A DNA stretch of 64,000 bases from Campylobacteraceae bacterium (lineage in GTDB: Bacteria; Campylobacterota; Campylobacteria; Campylobacterales; Arcobacteraceae), in assembly GCA_013215945.1 (NCBI GenBank), contig JABSOM010000013.1, forward strand, positions 1 to 64,000, in the 5' to 3' direction. The translations under genes were made by a program, and so were the position numbers. The first letter of the stretch is position 1, and each line of letters begins with the position of its first letter. The notes beneath the pieces were generated by a model, which was given only the letters and a program-made list of their open reading frames with translations, ran no database searches and was not told the DNA's origin. Shown piece after piece: positions 36,326 to 45,360 of this stretch.

Positions 36326-36859
36326 ATGATTTTGAAGAGTACAATAATGACTATACTCGTTTCTGCGACTGCTGTTTTAGGTACACTACTTGGAGTTCGG
36401 GAAACAAATCTCGCTAACTACAAGTTAGAAGAGCTAAAGATAAATAAAGAAACAATACTACAATCATACAACTATAAAAGATTAAAACTTGAAGAAATTT
36501 ATCTAAGTTTCAATTTATTTGATAAACTTATCACAGAGTACATAGATGCGAAGATTGCTATTTTAAATAAAAAAGATGTTACCACACCAATTATGGAAGA
36601 CTCTCTTATTAAGGAAATATCTAAATTAGAGATGTACGTGGCTTTGTATTTTCCCAAACTTGAAGACCGGTTCATTACATTTAGTAATAAGGTAACAACA
36701 AAACTTGATAATTTAGAGGATACTAAAATGAGTGACACAGAACTTATAGAAAAGTACAAAAAATTTAAAAAAACATACAGAGAAGTAGCAAAAAAGTTCA
36801 ACGACTCTATTAAAATAGAATTCAAAATAACAACCATTCTACCTTTTAAACTTCAATAG
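36326..36859 (+). CDS. Hypothetical single-helix membrane-anchored coiled-coil protein
   Basis: 177 residues as drawn. The AAAGG site lies directly before the first ATG, so a TTG at 36332 with proper spacing or ATG at 36347 are better starts. An N-terminal helix (about 5-25) precedes a long, charged helical region. No family recognised. It belongs to the cargo between the PIN protein and the nuclease. Confidence 0.6.
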   Translation: MILKSTIMTILVSATAVLGTLLGVRETNLANYKLEELKINKETILQSYNYKRLKLEEIYLSFNLFDKLITEYIDAKIAILNKKDVTTPIMEDSLIKEISKLEMYVALYFPKLEDRFITFSNKVTTKLDNLEDTKMSDTELIEKYKKFKKTYREVAKKFNDSIKIEFKITTILPFKLQ

Positions 36860-37494
36860 ATTACAAACTCTGGGCAACTATTTAAACATTTACTCTTAGG
36901 AAGTTTGAGTGTTTGCCCTTGTATTAATTTTATACTTTTCCATTCGATTACTATCCAATTGCTTTAATACAAAACCGTTTGCTTATTTTGGGTTATTGCT
37001 TTTTATGAATGTCGAGTTTTGCTAAGTTTTAAATACTAAGTTTTACTAAGTTCTTAAGTGAGGTTTTGTGAGGTTTTTAATTACAAGTTTTGACAAGTTT
37101 TCAATGTCAACATTTGTCAACATAAATGCTAGGTTTTATAAGGTTTTCATTTACTCAAAAGTAATCATTTGTCAGCATACAGATAACAATTAAATACGAT
37201 ACTAAAGGTTAAGTTTTGTTAAGTTCTTATGTCAACATAAATGTTAGGTTTTATTAGAGTGAATTTGTTTTAAACCTTCGCAATACTTAACAGTTATTTC
37301 TAATGTATTTGAAGTGTTTTACCCTTACCGAAACATTACCGCTTATTAATAGTTCAGATGCCTTTATAGTTATATCTTTCATATTAACAGCAAAGTATGC
37401 ATTACTGGTATTACTATTCTTTGCATACTCTTGATTAAGGGTAATGCTATTTTAAAGTGATTTAATTATAATGTCTAAAATTAAAAGGTGTTCA
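36860..37494. other. Noncoding region containing iteron-like repeats
   Basis: 635 bp without a gene. The bipartite repeat array at 37014-37260 occupies its middle; the last 230 bp must hold the promoter of the gene at 37495. Confidence 0.6.
37014..37260. repeat. Iteron-like array of bipartite AAGTTTT repeats
   Basis: Seven copies of a 15-17-bp motif, consensus RRGTTTTNNNRAGTTYT, begin at about 37014, 37038, 37061, 37085, 37131, 37211 and 37246. The half-sites are spaced one helical turn apart. A second motif, TGTCAACAT, occurs three times (near 37105, 37114, 37230) plus TGTCAGCAT near 37169. This is too ordered for plain AT-rich DNA. Confidence 0.7.
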
Positions 37495-38583
37495 ATGACT
37501 AGCCCTATTTTGCAATTTTCACTATTATTATTTTTTCTTTTTGCGTTACATATTTATTTTTTAGTAGCTAAACTATCCAACAGAAATGAAGAATCAAAAC
37601 TTAATACTTATGATTACATCATAATAATTAGTGCTACCTCTATTGCAATTACATTAGGTGCTATTTTAAGCATTGATTTACTTAGCAATTATTTAGAAGA
37701 TAATAACCCCTTAAACTTGATTAAAGAAGGAAAGGATTTCGCAGCTATCCTTGTTGGATTAGCAACTGTATTAGCATTAATTTATCAAACTAGAGAAAAT
37801 CAAAGAACAACTCAAAAACAAATTGATGTAGCACAAGAATCACTAGATAGACAACTTAAACATGCGACTAAAATAAGTGAAATTGAAACATTGAAAAATA
37901 CTATAAGTTCTCTATCTAATGAGGCAAAAAAATTATTTGATAGCGTTCATCCTATACCAAGAGAATGTCTAGAAATAATGACAATGAATGACTATAATTC
38001 TAACTATCAAATTAATTCTTATCAGCATAATTATGAAAAGAAATATTCAACAGTAACTTATAATAATGGCCGCTCCGATACTTATCAGTGGCGAAATAAT
38101 ATTCTATACTTAAAAATTATAAATGATAAGCATGAAAAAAAATTCAAAGAATATATTGATATTTATCTTGAGATTGAATGCGTTCATCTTGCAGTTCAAT
38201 TTAACAAGCTTATTCTCACATGTGCTGAACTAGCAAATATAGATGATAGATCATTTCAAAATATCAAGTTTTTCTTAGCACCTTTTATAAACGCTATTAA
38301 TGAGTTAAATAAAGCAGAGTATATAGAGAATCAAGTCTATAATTTATTTAGCCAACTAATTTCTATACATAAAGGATACATAAATATAAATGATAGCTTA
38401 AAAAAAGTTTTTATAAAGGAATTATCAAAAAAATATAATATAGTAATTACAGAAAAAACATTAATTAATATTGAATTTAAAGTTCAAACTATCGATGGAA
38501 TTGATATTCCAATCTTTGCAGTAAATATTGAAGGAACAGTATATTTTAGAATGAACAGTGAATGGACTACTAAAAAGATTTAA
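37495..38583 (+). CDS. Hypothetical membrane protein with cytosolic domain
   Basis: 362 residues from the ATG at 37495, which has AAGGTG 7 nt upstream; the ATG at 37471 has none. Three hydrophobic helices (about 5-25, 40-62, 80-97) precede a coiled coil (about 98-145) and a helical domain with a short C-terminal beta part. No family recognised. The layout fits a membrane sensor or effector of unknown type. It is convergent with the nuclease gene. Confidence 0.65.
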   Translation: MTSPILQFSLLLFFLFALHIYFLVAKLSNRNEESKLNTYDYIIIISATSIAITLGAILSIDLLSNYLEDNNPLNLIKEGKDFAAILVGLATVLALIYQTRENQRTTQKQIDVAQESLDRQLKHATKISEIETLKNTISSLSNEAKKLFDSVHPIPRECLEIMTMNDYNSNYQINSYQHNYEKKYSTVTYNNGRSDTYQWRNNILYLKIINDKHEKKFKEYIDIYLEIECVHLAVQFNKLILTCAELANIDDRSFQNIKFFLAPFINAINELNKAEYIENQVYNLFSQLISIHKGYININDSLKKVFIKELSKKYNIVITEKTLINIEFKVQTIDGIDIPIFAVNIEGTVYFRMNSEWTTKKI

Positions 38584-38724
38584 AGTATTACATTTTAAAG
38601 CTAATTAATTCATTCTTTTTTGTAAAAAACTAGGAGAGTCATTCTAGTTTTTTGATCTACTGTTCTTTTAAAACTACTTAAAATAGCGCTGATGATAAGT
38701 ATATTCACTTCTAAATTCTCTTAT

Positions 38725-40914
38725 TTATCTTGCAAGTAAAACTGGGCCTTGTTTAAATTTATTAGCTTCTACTTCAAAATATTTATAAAAATTCACACTC
38801 TTTGGCTTAAATAAAACTTCTTTTGTAAATATAAATACTGGTTTATTTATATTTTTTGTTTCAATATATTTTATAGTTTCTAGTATCTCTATATCATCTT
38901 TATTTTTTAAGCAAGAGAGCATATAAAAATCACATTTAATACTTCTTCCAATATCCAACAAATCATCAATCTGCCTTTTAGAGAAAGTACTTGTAGACTT
39001 ACATTCTGCAAATCCAATTCTATTTCCTATTTTAATAATTAAATCTAAATCAGTATGAGCTTTTTTATTCCCTTGTTTAAATATTTCCTGATTCGATAAA
39101 AAATCTAATGTAAAAAAAGTGTTTTCAGTAAAAAAATTCAATAAAAAAAGAGTTGATAATTGTCCCTGGTGATAAGCATTTATCAATAATTGATTAATTC
39201 TGTACTTATCATTCCCATCTTTATTAACCGGAATTTGAACCTCATTATTACAAGTGTCACAGTAATTTACTCTATTTATATTTTCAAAAGGCAACCAAAT
39301 ATAGGAAGAACAATGACTACAGTTAAAACTTTTGCCTCTTAATAAAAACTTTTTATTATAAAGTGTTTGAATTATATTCTCATCTTTAATTTCTGATTTG
39401 ATATTTGAATATTCTGAAATTATTGGTTTAAACTGAATATTACTCATATTTAACTCATTCCCAATAGTTTCATTTGCTTTGTCGTGATCTAAGCTAGCAT
39501 TTAAACTAGTTATCATTTTTTTTGTCTGAACGGTAGGTGTCATTATTTCTATTAACTTAAAGACTCTTTCATCGCAAAGCTGATTCACTTCATAAAGCCC
39601 ACCAATTGAATTAATCAGTTGTTCTAGAATAAATGTTTTTTTAGTTGATTTTAATTTTAAATTTTTATAATCAAATAAAAATTCTACAACTTCTTTAAAT
39701 ATTGGTAGTTTAATCTGTACATATAAATCTTGCATCTCAAATGGATTAAAATCTAAATAGTATTTTGAGAGTTTCTTATTATTTAAATGAGTAAATCTTT
39801 CAGGGAACGAAGAATTCTCCTTTCCTACTTTAAATAGTTCTCCAATTTTTGAATGAGTTGGATAGAAAAAATTTTTTAATCCACTAATCTCAATAATACA
39901 AGCACCTCCTATTCCAAAGGTTGAAAATGATTTTTCAATTGGATGTGAAATTGAGAAATCGCCTCTGTTCTGAATATTTAAAGTTTGTGTATGTTCATAT
40001 AAATTCCAACTTGTTGCAGTGCTATAAAAATACAATTTATCTAGTACTAGAATTTTATTTTTTAAACTGCAATTTTTTATCTTATTTTCAAGATTTTCAT
40101 TTGTAACAATAAATATCATCTCATCAGTTAAAACTGAATTCATATCTTTAATAGATTCTTCTGGAAACCAAAAAAACTCCTTACTAGGATTTGAAGCTCT
40201 CATATTCCAAAAATATATGATTCCTTCCAAATCATTTAGAGAAGATACAAATATATAAATATCTTTTTTAAAATGTTCAGGATGAGAATAGTCTATTTCA
40301 TAAATGCTACTTCCGTATCCAGTAGAAAAAGGATTGACTATATTATGGATTCTTGAATAGTGGGATTCTTTATCAAAAATATTTTCTTTTATTGTTTGTA
40401 TTGTTTCACAAGAAATAAATTTTATATTTTCGAATACACTATTTGATGATAATTTTTTTGGTTCTTCATTCAAAAGTCCAAAATTAATGCTGCTCATTGC
40501 AGATATATAATTACCTCTCTCATATTTGTTCGAATACAAGATTTTATCTTTCGTAGTATCGTTATATTTACTAAATGCACTTGGTAAATTTGATATGGAA
40601 TAAAAGTATGTTACAAATCTTTCAATTTTAGTTGTGTCATCATTTGGAGTAATAGACTCTATTAAAAAATTATCTTCTATAATTTTATTTTCTAATACCG
40701 ATAGATTTAATACAATGTCGATATTGTGCCTTTTTACAAACTCTTTATTTATGTCAGAGAAAATATTCTCATCATTTATAAGAAATATATTAAATATAAA
40801 CTCAATATCAGTAGATATTTTACTTATTACTTTTTCAAAAGTACCTATATCATGTGAATCAATAATAAATAGTTTTCGTATTGGTCTTACTTTTGTAGTA
40901 ATAGTTTTTGTCAT
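38725..40914 (-). CDS. Large protein with zinc ribbon and PD-(D/E)XK nuclease domain, putative defence protein
   Basis: 729 residues. Residues 1-520 are alpha/beta and unrecognised, with a Rossmann-like opening (KLFIIDSHDIGTF). A zinc ribbon follows at about 525-560 (NCSHCSSYIW ... YCDTCNNEVQIPV), then YRINQLLINAYHQGQ and a restriction-endonuclease-like core. The core is TDLDLIIKIGNRIGFAECKS with D622/D624, E637 and K639. That order (ribbon then nuclease) occurs in uncharacterised predicted defence proteins. The ribosome-binding site AGGATC supports the start. DNA cleavage is inferred from the motif; target and trigger unknown. Confidence 0.75.
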   Translation of the reverse strand: MTKTITTKVRPIRKLFIIDSHDIGTFEKVISKISTDIEFIFNIFLINDENIFSDINKEFVKRHNIDIVLNLSVLENKIIEDNFLIESITPNDDTTKIERFVTYFYSISNLPSAFSKYNDTTKDKILYSNKYERGNYISAMSSINFGLLNEEPKKLSSNSVFENIKFISCETIQTIKENIFDKESHYSRIHNIVNPFSTGYGSSIYEIDYSHPEHFKKDIYIFVSSLNDLEGIIYFWNMRASNPSKEFFWFPEESIKDMNSVLTDEMIFIVTNENLENKIKNCSLKNKILVLDKLYFYSTATSWNLYEHTQTLNIQNRGDFSISHPIEKSFSTFGIGGACIIEISGLKNFFYPTHSKIGELFKVGKENSSFPERFTHLNNKKLSKYYLDFNPFEMQDLYVQIKLPIFKEVVEFLFDYKNLKLKSTKKTFILEQLINSIGGLYEVNQLCDERVFKLIEIMTPTVQTKKMITSLNASLDHDKANETIGNELNMSNIQFKPIISEYSNIKSEIKDENIIQTLYNKKFLLRGKSFNCSHCSSYIWLPFENINRVNYCDTCNNEVQIPVNKDGNDKYRINQLLINAYHQGQLSTLFLLNFFTENTFFTLDFLSNQEIFKQGNKKAHTDLDLIIKIGNRIGFAECKSTSTFSKRQIDDLLDIGRSIKCDFYMLSCLKNKDDIEILETIKYIETKNINKPVFIFTKEVLFKPKSVNFYKYFEVEANKFKQGPVLLAR

Positions 40915-41070
40915 TTTGACTAGATCCTATGATTTATTTAAAAATTATGTTTTAAAATACGTATCGAAAATAAAATACATTTATATTAATAATTAAATAC
41001 TATCAAAAACACTCTAAAGACATACAGTAGTTTTACTCTCCTTTAAACCAAATTGTCTTAGTTAACATTC

Positions 41071-41193
41071 TCAACTCTTATGACCAGGTGTTTTCTTTTT
41101 CTTTGATGTTTCAATCTTTATAGTTACATCATTGAATCTTTTATCTTTAGACAATATCTCTCTTATCTTTTTCTCTACGTCTTCTTTGGTCAT
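41071..41193 (-). CDS. 40-residue basic small protein, coupled to the Rep-like gene
   Basis: Its ATG overlaps the TGA of the gene at 41190 (ATGA), so translation is coupled. The sequence MTKEDVEKKIREILSKDKRF is followed by a basic tail with KKKKTPG. No family recognised, but the overlap makes it a believable gene. Confidence 0.6.
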   Translation of the reverse strand: MTKEDVEKKIREILSKDKRFNDVTIKIETSKKKKTPGHKS

Positions 41194-41861
41194 TCTTTAA
41201 TCCTTGCTATGTCTATTATCTCTTTAAATTCACTTAATGGTAAGGCTAAGTATTTAATATTGGGGATTGATATTTTTGCTTCTATTCTCCAAAGAGGTAA
41301 TGATAAATTATTCTTTAGTGCTTTATTGTATATGATTATCTTTTCAATCATGGTGTAGTTTGTTTGATTGATATAGTGTGTATCTGTAATTATTCCATTA
41401 GTAGGAACAATGTATTGATTTAGATTAAAGTATTGCTCTAAGGCTCTTATATTTGGTTTAGAAGTTAAATCAACACATAGGTCTATATTTGTAATATCTT
41501 TTACTATCTTAAGCAGCTTAGTTATAGTTTTTCTTGGTGGTGGCTCTTTATGATATTGTTTCATTCCAAAGATTACTAAAGTAGCTTGATTATATTTTGG
41601 TGGAGTAGATGAGTTAAAGAAGTAAATGTTTTGTTCTTCTAATTTATAGACACTTGTTATTTGAGAATCTGATAATCTTCTTTTTAGCTTATTAAGAATG
41701 TTTGAATTCTTTTGTAATTTCTTCCAATTTCCTGAGTTTTTTATCTTGTTTATTTTGTAACGTTTATTAAAAGTAATTCTTATAGAATCTATATTAAATT
41801 CTTCATTAGTATTATGGTTAAAGTCTTTTAATAGTTCTTCTATTTCTTCTAAAATATTCAT
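41190..41861 (-). CDS. Rep-like protein, possible replication initiator of the element
   Basis: 223 residues with ribosome-binding site AGGATTAAATAC. The C-terminal pattern MIEKIIIYNKALKNN then LWRIEAKI matches the YxK and RxE motifs of phage/plasmid replication initiators of the Rep_trans/filamentous type. The central part has IDLCVDLTSKP, which fits an Asp-containing metal strand. A 13-bp hairpin (41924-41961) lies just upstream. Assignment is by motif only; it could instead be another nucleic-acid-binding protein of the element. Confidence 0.5.
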   Translation of the reverse strand: MNILEEIEELLKDFNHNTNEEFNIDSIRITFNKRYKINKIKNSGNWKKLQKNSNILNKLKRRLSDSQITSVYKLEEQNIYFFNSSTPPKYNQATLVIFGMKQYHKEPPPRKTITKLLKIVKDITNIDLCVDLTSKPNIRALEQYFNLNQYIVPTNGIITDTHYINQTNYTMIEKIIIYNKALKNNLSLPLWRIEAKISIPNIKYLALPLSEFKEIIDIARIKE

Positions 41862-41923
41862 GTATTTAATCCTAAGAAAAGAGGGTACATTAAGAAGGTC
41901 ATTTCTTAAAGCCTTTTAACCAT

Positions 41924-41961
41924 AGCAACTAAAGCCCTATGTGCTAGTGGCTTTAGTTGCT
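41924..41961. other. Strong hairpin upstream of the Rep-like gene
   Basis: AGCAACTAAAGCC and GGCTTTAGTTGCT form a perfect 13-bp stem with a 12-nt loop. On the plus strand it is followed by four T, but both neighbouring genes are on the minus strand, where no T run follows. It could be an origin hairpin, a structured leader or an antisense terminator. Confidence 0.6.
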
Positions 41962-42064
41962 TTTGTGTCTTATATTTCATTTAAAAGTGAGACCGCCTGA
42001 TAGTTCATAGGGGTGGGTGTTTTTTTCCACCTTAAAGCTATGTTTTTGCTTATAATTTCACTAC

Positions 42065-42409
42065 TCATTTACACTCTTTTTTTATTATGTGTTTTAAAAT
42101 CTTTTGCTTCAGTATTTCTACTTTTTCTCTTGTAATATCACTATCAATTAATCTATATTCTTCACATCTTAGTCCTGGTATTTTATAATTCAAAATACTA
42201 TCAAAACCTATTTCATTTCTAATCTCAGGAATGGGATTTGTTATCTTGCTAAACCCATAATTGTTAAGTAATTGAGAAACGGATTCTTTTCGTATTAATC
42301 CATCCAACATATTGACCGTTCTCATGTTATTTATCATGCTCCAATTTGTTTGTGCATTTGGTAGTTTTTTTCTAAATCTTTGAATTTTATTACCTTCATC
42401 TACACTCAT
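42065..42409 (-). CDS. Winged-helix-like small DNA-binding protein
   Basis: 114 residues with AAAGGATAAATT ribosome-binding site. Pattern LIRKESVSQLLNNYGFSKITNPIPEIRNEIGF and LRCEEYRLID resembles the phage-type winged helix (L-x-x-L... GxxRLTxxIxxLRxxxGxxI ... YxL). Probably an element-encoded regulator or replication accessory. Weak family assignment. Confidence 0.62.
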   Translation of the reverse strand: MSVDEGNKIQRFRKKLPNAQTNWSMINNMRTVNMLDGLIRKESVSQLLNNYGFSKITNPIPEIRNEIGFDSILNYKIPGLRCEEYRLIDSDITREKVEILKQKILKHIIKKECK

Positions 42410-42616
42410 AATTTATCCTTTTACCTAATTTTAGGCATTAGTTTATTAACTCCATTTAAGGAAGAACCTATTTATCGTGGATCATAAAATTTGAGTTTTG
42501 TTTTGATTATATGAGTTTGAAGTGTGTTATAATTGAAGTCTGAAAACGATTATAACTACCTCATCAAAGCTCATAAATAATCTTATGTAACTCTTTGAGG
42601 TTTGTTTTATATTACC

Positions 42617-42823
42617 TTATTCATAAGTACCCTCCTTAATAAAGTCTTTTTCTATTTCATCTATATTAAAAACAGTAATATTTCCACCCATCTTATATGC
42701 TTTAATCTTTCCTTGCTTATTGAATCTCCATATTGAAGAAACACCACAACTTAAATATTCTGCTAGTTCTTTAGCTCTATAATATTTCTTTGTTTGAATA
42801 TTAGTACTTTCATTGTAAGACAT
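42617..42823 (-). CDS. AlpA-like excisionase/regulator
   Basis: 68 residues with AAGGATTTATGAA ribosome-binding site. KKYYRAKELAEYLSCGVSSIWRFNKQGKIKAYKMGGNITVFNIDEIEKD is the MerR-like HTH of AlpA proteins, which bind DNA to drive excision or integrase expression. It lies between the integrase and the Rep-like gene, with two long direct repeats directly upstream (42862 and 42952). Confidence 0.85.
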   Translation of the reverse strand: MSYNESTNIQTKKYYRAKELAEYLSCGVSSIWRFNKQGKIKAYKMGGNITVFNIDEIEKDFIKEGTYE

Positions 42824-43150
42824 TTCATAAATCCTTGTGTTAATTTATAATTGCAATTATTGGTATGCGCTTAAGCTTGTTGATATTATATGAGAATATA
42901 AAAATAAAATAAGGGTAAGAATTTCGTTCCCTTACTCTATTTCTATATTATGGTATGAGCTTAAACGTATTGAGATTATATGAGAAGGTAACGATAGAGT
43001 CAATGATATATTAAAATTCAATAAAGCTATATTAACTTTCTCTTTATCCTTCTTTACATATAAATAACATGTTATTTAGATTCAATTAGATTAAGGACGA
43101 TATATTTTGCATAATAAAATAGTCTTTTGATAGGTCATAATATTGTGTGT
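42824..43150. other. Noncoding spacer upstream of the AlpA-like gene
   Basis: No gene; holds the two 35-bp direct repeats described separately. Confidence 0.5.
42862..42986. repeat. Two 35-bp direct repeats (90-bp period) upstream of the AlpA-like gene
   Basis: GGTATGCGCTTAAGCTTGTT... at 42862-42896 and GGTATGAGCTTAAACGTATT... at 42952-42986 both end in ATTATATGAGAA. A partial relative (TTGATATTGTATGAGAG) lies near attR at about 45260-45276. Placement suggests binding sites of the AlpA-like factor. Confidence 0.72.
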
Positions 43151-43807
43151 TTAAGCTTTATTTAATATGTAGTTTTTTCTATCTGTTCTTTTTGTAGCAT
43201 CGCTATAATTGTATTCAATCTTTATCTTATTGATTGAAATAGAAGAATATTTTAAATCAGGGTTTTGTTTTAGTTTTTGTATATCCATAAATGCAGTTTT
43301 TCTTTCTTCTATATCGTTATACAACTTTTTACTGTCAAAACTTTTTGTTTTTTCATCATAATATTTATCAACATCATTGAAAATTAAATCACTAATTTCT
43401 TTCCCAATATTATGATTAAGAATAGATAACACGTTACCAATAGATGGTAAATGATAAGCAGTTTGTTTATCAAAATACATCGTAAGTTTAGAGTTAATAT
43501 ATTTCCCTCTTCTGTATTTGCTTAATTGTTCAATTAAAAGTTTAACTCTTTTTGCTAATAGTAAGTTTCCTCTATTGGGGTTTATTTTATTTAAATCCTT
43601 GAATGTTTGATGGGAAAATTCTAACTTCTTTTCAAAATGGTCAATTCTTTGTGAATTATTTTTAATTTCAGTAATTGAATTTATAAGCAATGAAGCACTA
43701 AGAGAATAATCAACGATTATCTTTTCTATTTCTTTTGGAATTGAGTAGTACTTTGCAACATCACTTATTTCAATTAACAAATTATCTTTATTTAATAACT
43801 TGCTCAT
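43151..43807 (-). CDS. Hypothetical helical protein next to the integrase
   Basis: 218 residues, basic and helical. Its ATG overlaps the integrase stop codon by one base (43807), so it is translated from the same message. I do not recognise the family. Such partners downstream of an integrase often belong to the element's maintenance, but the sequence gives no direct hint. Confidence 0.65.
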   Translation of the reverse strand: MSKLLNKDNLLIEISDVAKYYSIPKEIEKIIVDYSLSASLLINSITEIKNNSQRIDHFEKKLEFSHQTFKDLNKINPNRGNLLLAKRVKLLIEQLSKYRRGKYINSKLTMYFDKQTAYHLPSIGNVLSILNHNIGKEISDLIFNDVDKYYDEKTKSFDSKKLYNDIEERKTAFMDIQKLKQNPDLKYSSISINKIKIEYNYSDATKRTDRKNYILNKA

Positions 43808-45066
43808 TAATATATTTCACTTTTCAAACTTATAATATAATCACTCCAATAATTCATTAAAGGCTTTAGCTGCTCTATGTAATTAGCCTTATGATTATAT
43901 GCTCTTGCTACTTCATTTTTTTCATGATGATCTAAAGCTCTTTCTTTTACTTCAAAGCTAAACTTGTTATCTGTATCTAGAGTATCTATCATAGAGCGAA
44001 ACGTACCTCTAAATCCATGAAGTCTAATTTTTCTACCTCTTGATTCATCGTTAAAGCCCAAGCGTTCTAATACCCTATTTGGACTTTCTTTATTTATTGC
44101 TTTGTCGTTATCTCTACCTAAAAAAACGAACTCTTTTAAATGGGTGTATTTTGTTTGTATTGTTTCTTGTTCTTTGAGTATTACTATAACTTCATCTGTC
44201 AAAGGCAAAACAAAATCATCTAAGTTTATATTCTTTAGTTTCATTTCTTTACGTGGGATTGTTAGGGTTTTATTGTTAAAGTCTATATAGTTCCATTTTA
44301 ATTGACATAGATTTTCAGCTCTTAAAGGTAGATGTAAAACAAGCTTTAAAGCATTTCTTAAACTGTATCCACCTTTATAGTTATATATTAAGGAGATTAA
44401 TTCACTTAGTATTTTTTCGTCACTAATCTTAGGCATATTCTTAACAGGTCTTGCTTTGATAATATCGGACTTTCTAATATCTGCTAATAAATTTCTATCA
44501 CAATATCTTTTAAGTACTGCGTATCTAAATAAGTTATCCATATTATTAAAAAGTCTTGATGCAATCTCAGGAGCAGATATTTTCTTTAAGTCGATAATTT
44601 TAATAATATCATCTATGTTTACATCTTTAATGTGTTTTGTTCTTAAGAAGGGAAATACATCATTTTCAAATACCCTAACTTTTCCCTTATGTGTATTAGC
44701 TTGTGTATGTTCACTTTCTTTTTCTAACCATTCATACATTACAGATTTAAACATACCTTTTGTATCTGATACTGTCTCTTGTTTTTTGGTCTTATGATAA
44801 TCTATTGGGTCCATATCTTCTGCAATTAGATTTAAGTATTCGTTTCTTTTATCTCTTGCATTTTTAAGCGTAACTTTGGGATAACTTTCAAAAGTTGTTA
44901 TTCTTCTTTTTTTAGTTGTTTTATTTGTATATCTAAATTCCCATATTTTATTAGCGTTCTTTTTCACACATAGTCTTAATCCACCACCATCATTTAAATA
45001 GTAGTCTTTATCTTGTGCTTTTGCTTTCTTGATAGTAATGTCTTGTAAGAGGTCAATATTAGCCAT
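43807..45066 (-). CDS. Tyrosine-type integrase
   Basis: 419 residues from the ATG at 45066 (AAGGAATATAAAA upstream). The N-terminal DUF4102/P4-type arm-binding domain reads DYYLNDGGGLRLCVKK and TFESYPKVTLKNARDKRNEYL. The core-binding domain covers about 110-205, and the catalytic domain about 210-400 has the Arg in LPLRAENLCQLKW, HGFRGTFRS and DHHEKNEVARAYNH, then the catalytic Tyr. It recombines the element at the tRNA-Cys 3' end, where its gene sits. Four TTGGGTGGT-type boxes lie upstream. Confidence 0.94.
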   Translation of the reverse strand: MANIDLLQDITIKKAKAQDKDYYLNDGGGLRLCVKKNANKIWEFRYTNKTTKKRRITTFESYPKVTLKNARDKRNEYLNLIAEDMDPIDYHKTKKQETVSDTKGMFKSVMYEWLEKESEHTQANTHKGKVRVFENDVFPFLRTKHIKDVNIDDIIKIIDLKKISAPEIASRLFNNMDNLFRYAVLKRYCDRNLLADIRKSDIIKARPVKNMPKISDEKILSELISLIYNYKGGYSLRNALKLVLHLPLRAENLCQLKWNYIDFNNKTLTIPRKEMKLKNINLDDFVLPLTDEVIVILKEQETIQTKYTHLKEFVFLGRDNDKAINKESPNRVLERLGFNDESRGRKIRLHGFRGTFRSMIDTLDTDNKFSFEVKERALDHHEKNEVARAYNHKANYIEQLKPLMNYWSDYIISLKSEIY

Positions 45067-45086
45067 TTTTATATTCCTTAGAATCT

Positions 45087-45245
45087 TTGGGTGGTAATAT
45101 GGGTATAAAATAAATTTATTATACATTCTGGGTGGTTAGCCCAACACTTGACATAAGGTAATCTCTGTATTTATTTGGGTGGTGTTTATATTAAAACATT
45201 TATAAAAGTAGTGTACCATCCGATTTACCATCCATTTTGGGTGGT
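45087..45245. promoter_or_regulatory. Arm-type integrase sites near attR
   Basis: TTGGGTGGT or CTGGGTGGT occurs at 45087-45095, 45128-45136, 45175-45183 and 45237-45245, next to a 22-bp repeat shared with the left end (45215-45236). These are the expected integrase arm sites. Confidence 0.75.
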
Positions 45246-45341
45246 ATTGTAATACATTGATTGATATTGTATGAGAGTAGTATATCATAAAGGATTGCTT
45301 ATCTAGGGTTTTATGGGATGATTTGGTATTGATTGGGAGGT

Positions 45342-45360
45342 AACTTTGGAGGAGCCACCC
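45342..45360. other. attR of the tRNA-Cys integrative element
   Basis: AACTTTGGAGGAGCCACCC overlaps the last 14 bases of tRNA-Cys including its CCA. The partner is attL at 30594-30611. Confidence 0.8.

Larger units (their letters stand above)
30594..45360. mobile_element. Integrative element in the 3' end of tRNA-Cys (about 14.8 kb)
   Basis: Bounded by attL (30594-30611) and attR (45342-45360). A tyrosine integrase gene lies at the right end, oriented away from the tRNA. Similar 22-bp arm-site-like repeats lie inside both ends (30676-30697 and 45215-45236). Contents: phage-type small genes, an HTH regulator, an AlpA-like factor, a Rep-like protein and cargo with a large nuclease and a PIN-domain protein. 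No structural phage genes or conjugation genes are seen, so it is a satellite- or island-type element. Confidence 0.85.

Noticed and set aside
37014..37260. CRISPR array
   Set aside because: Repeats are short, degenerate and unequally spaced, without uniform spacers or cas genes.
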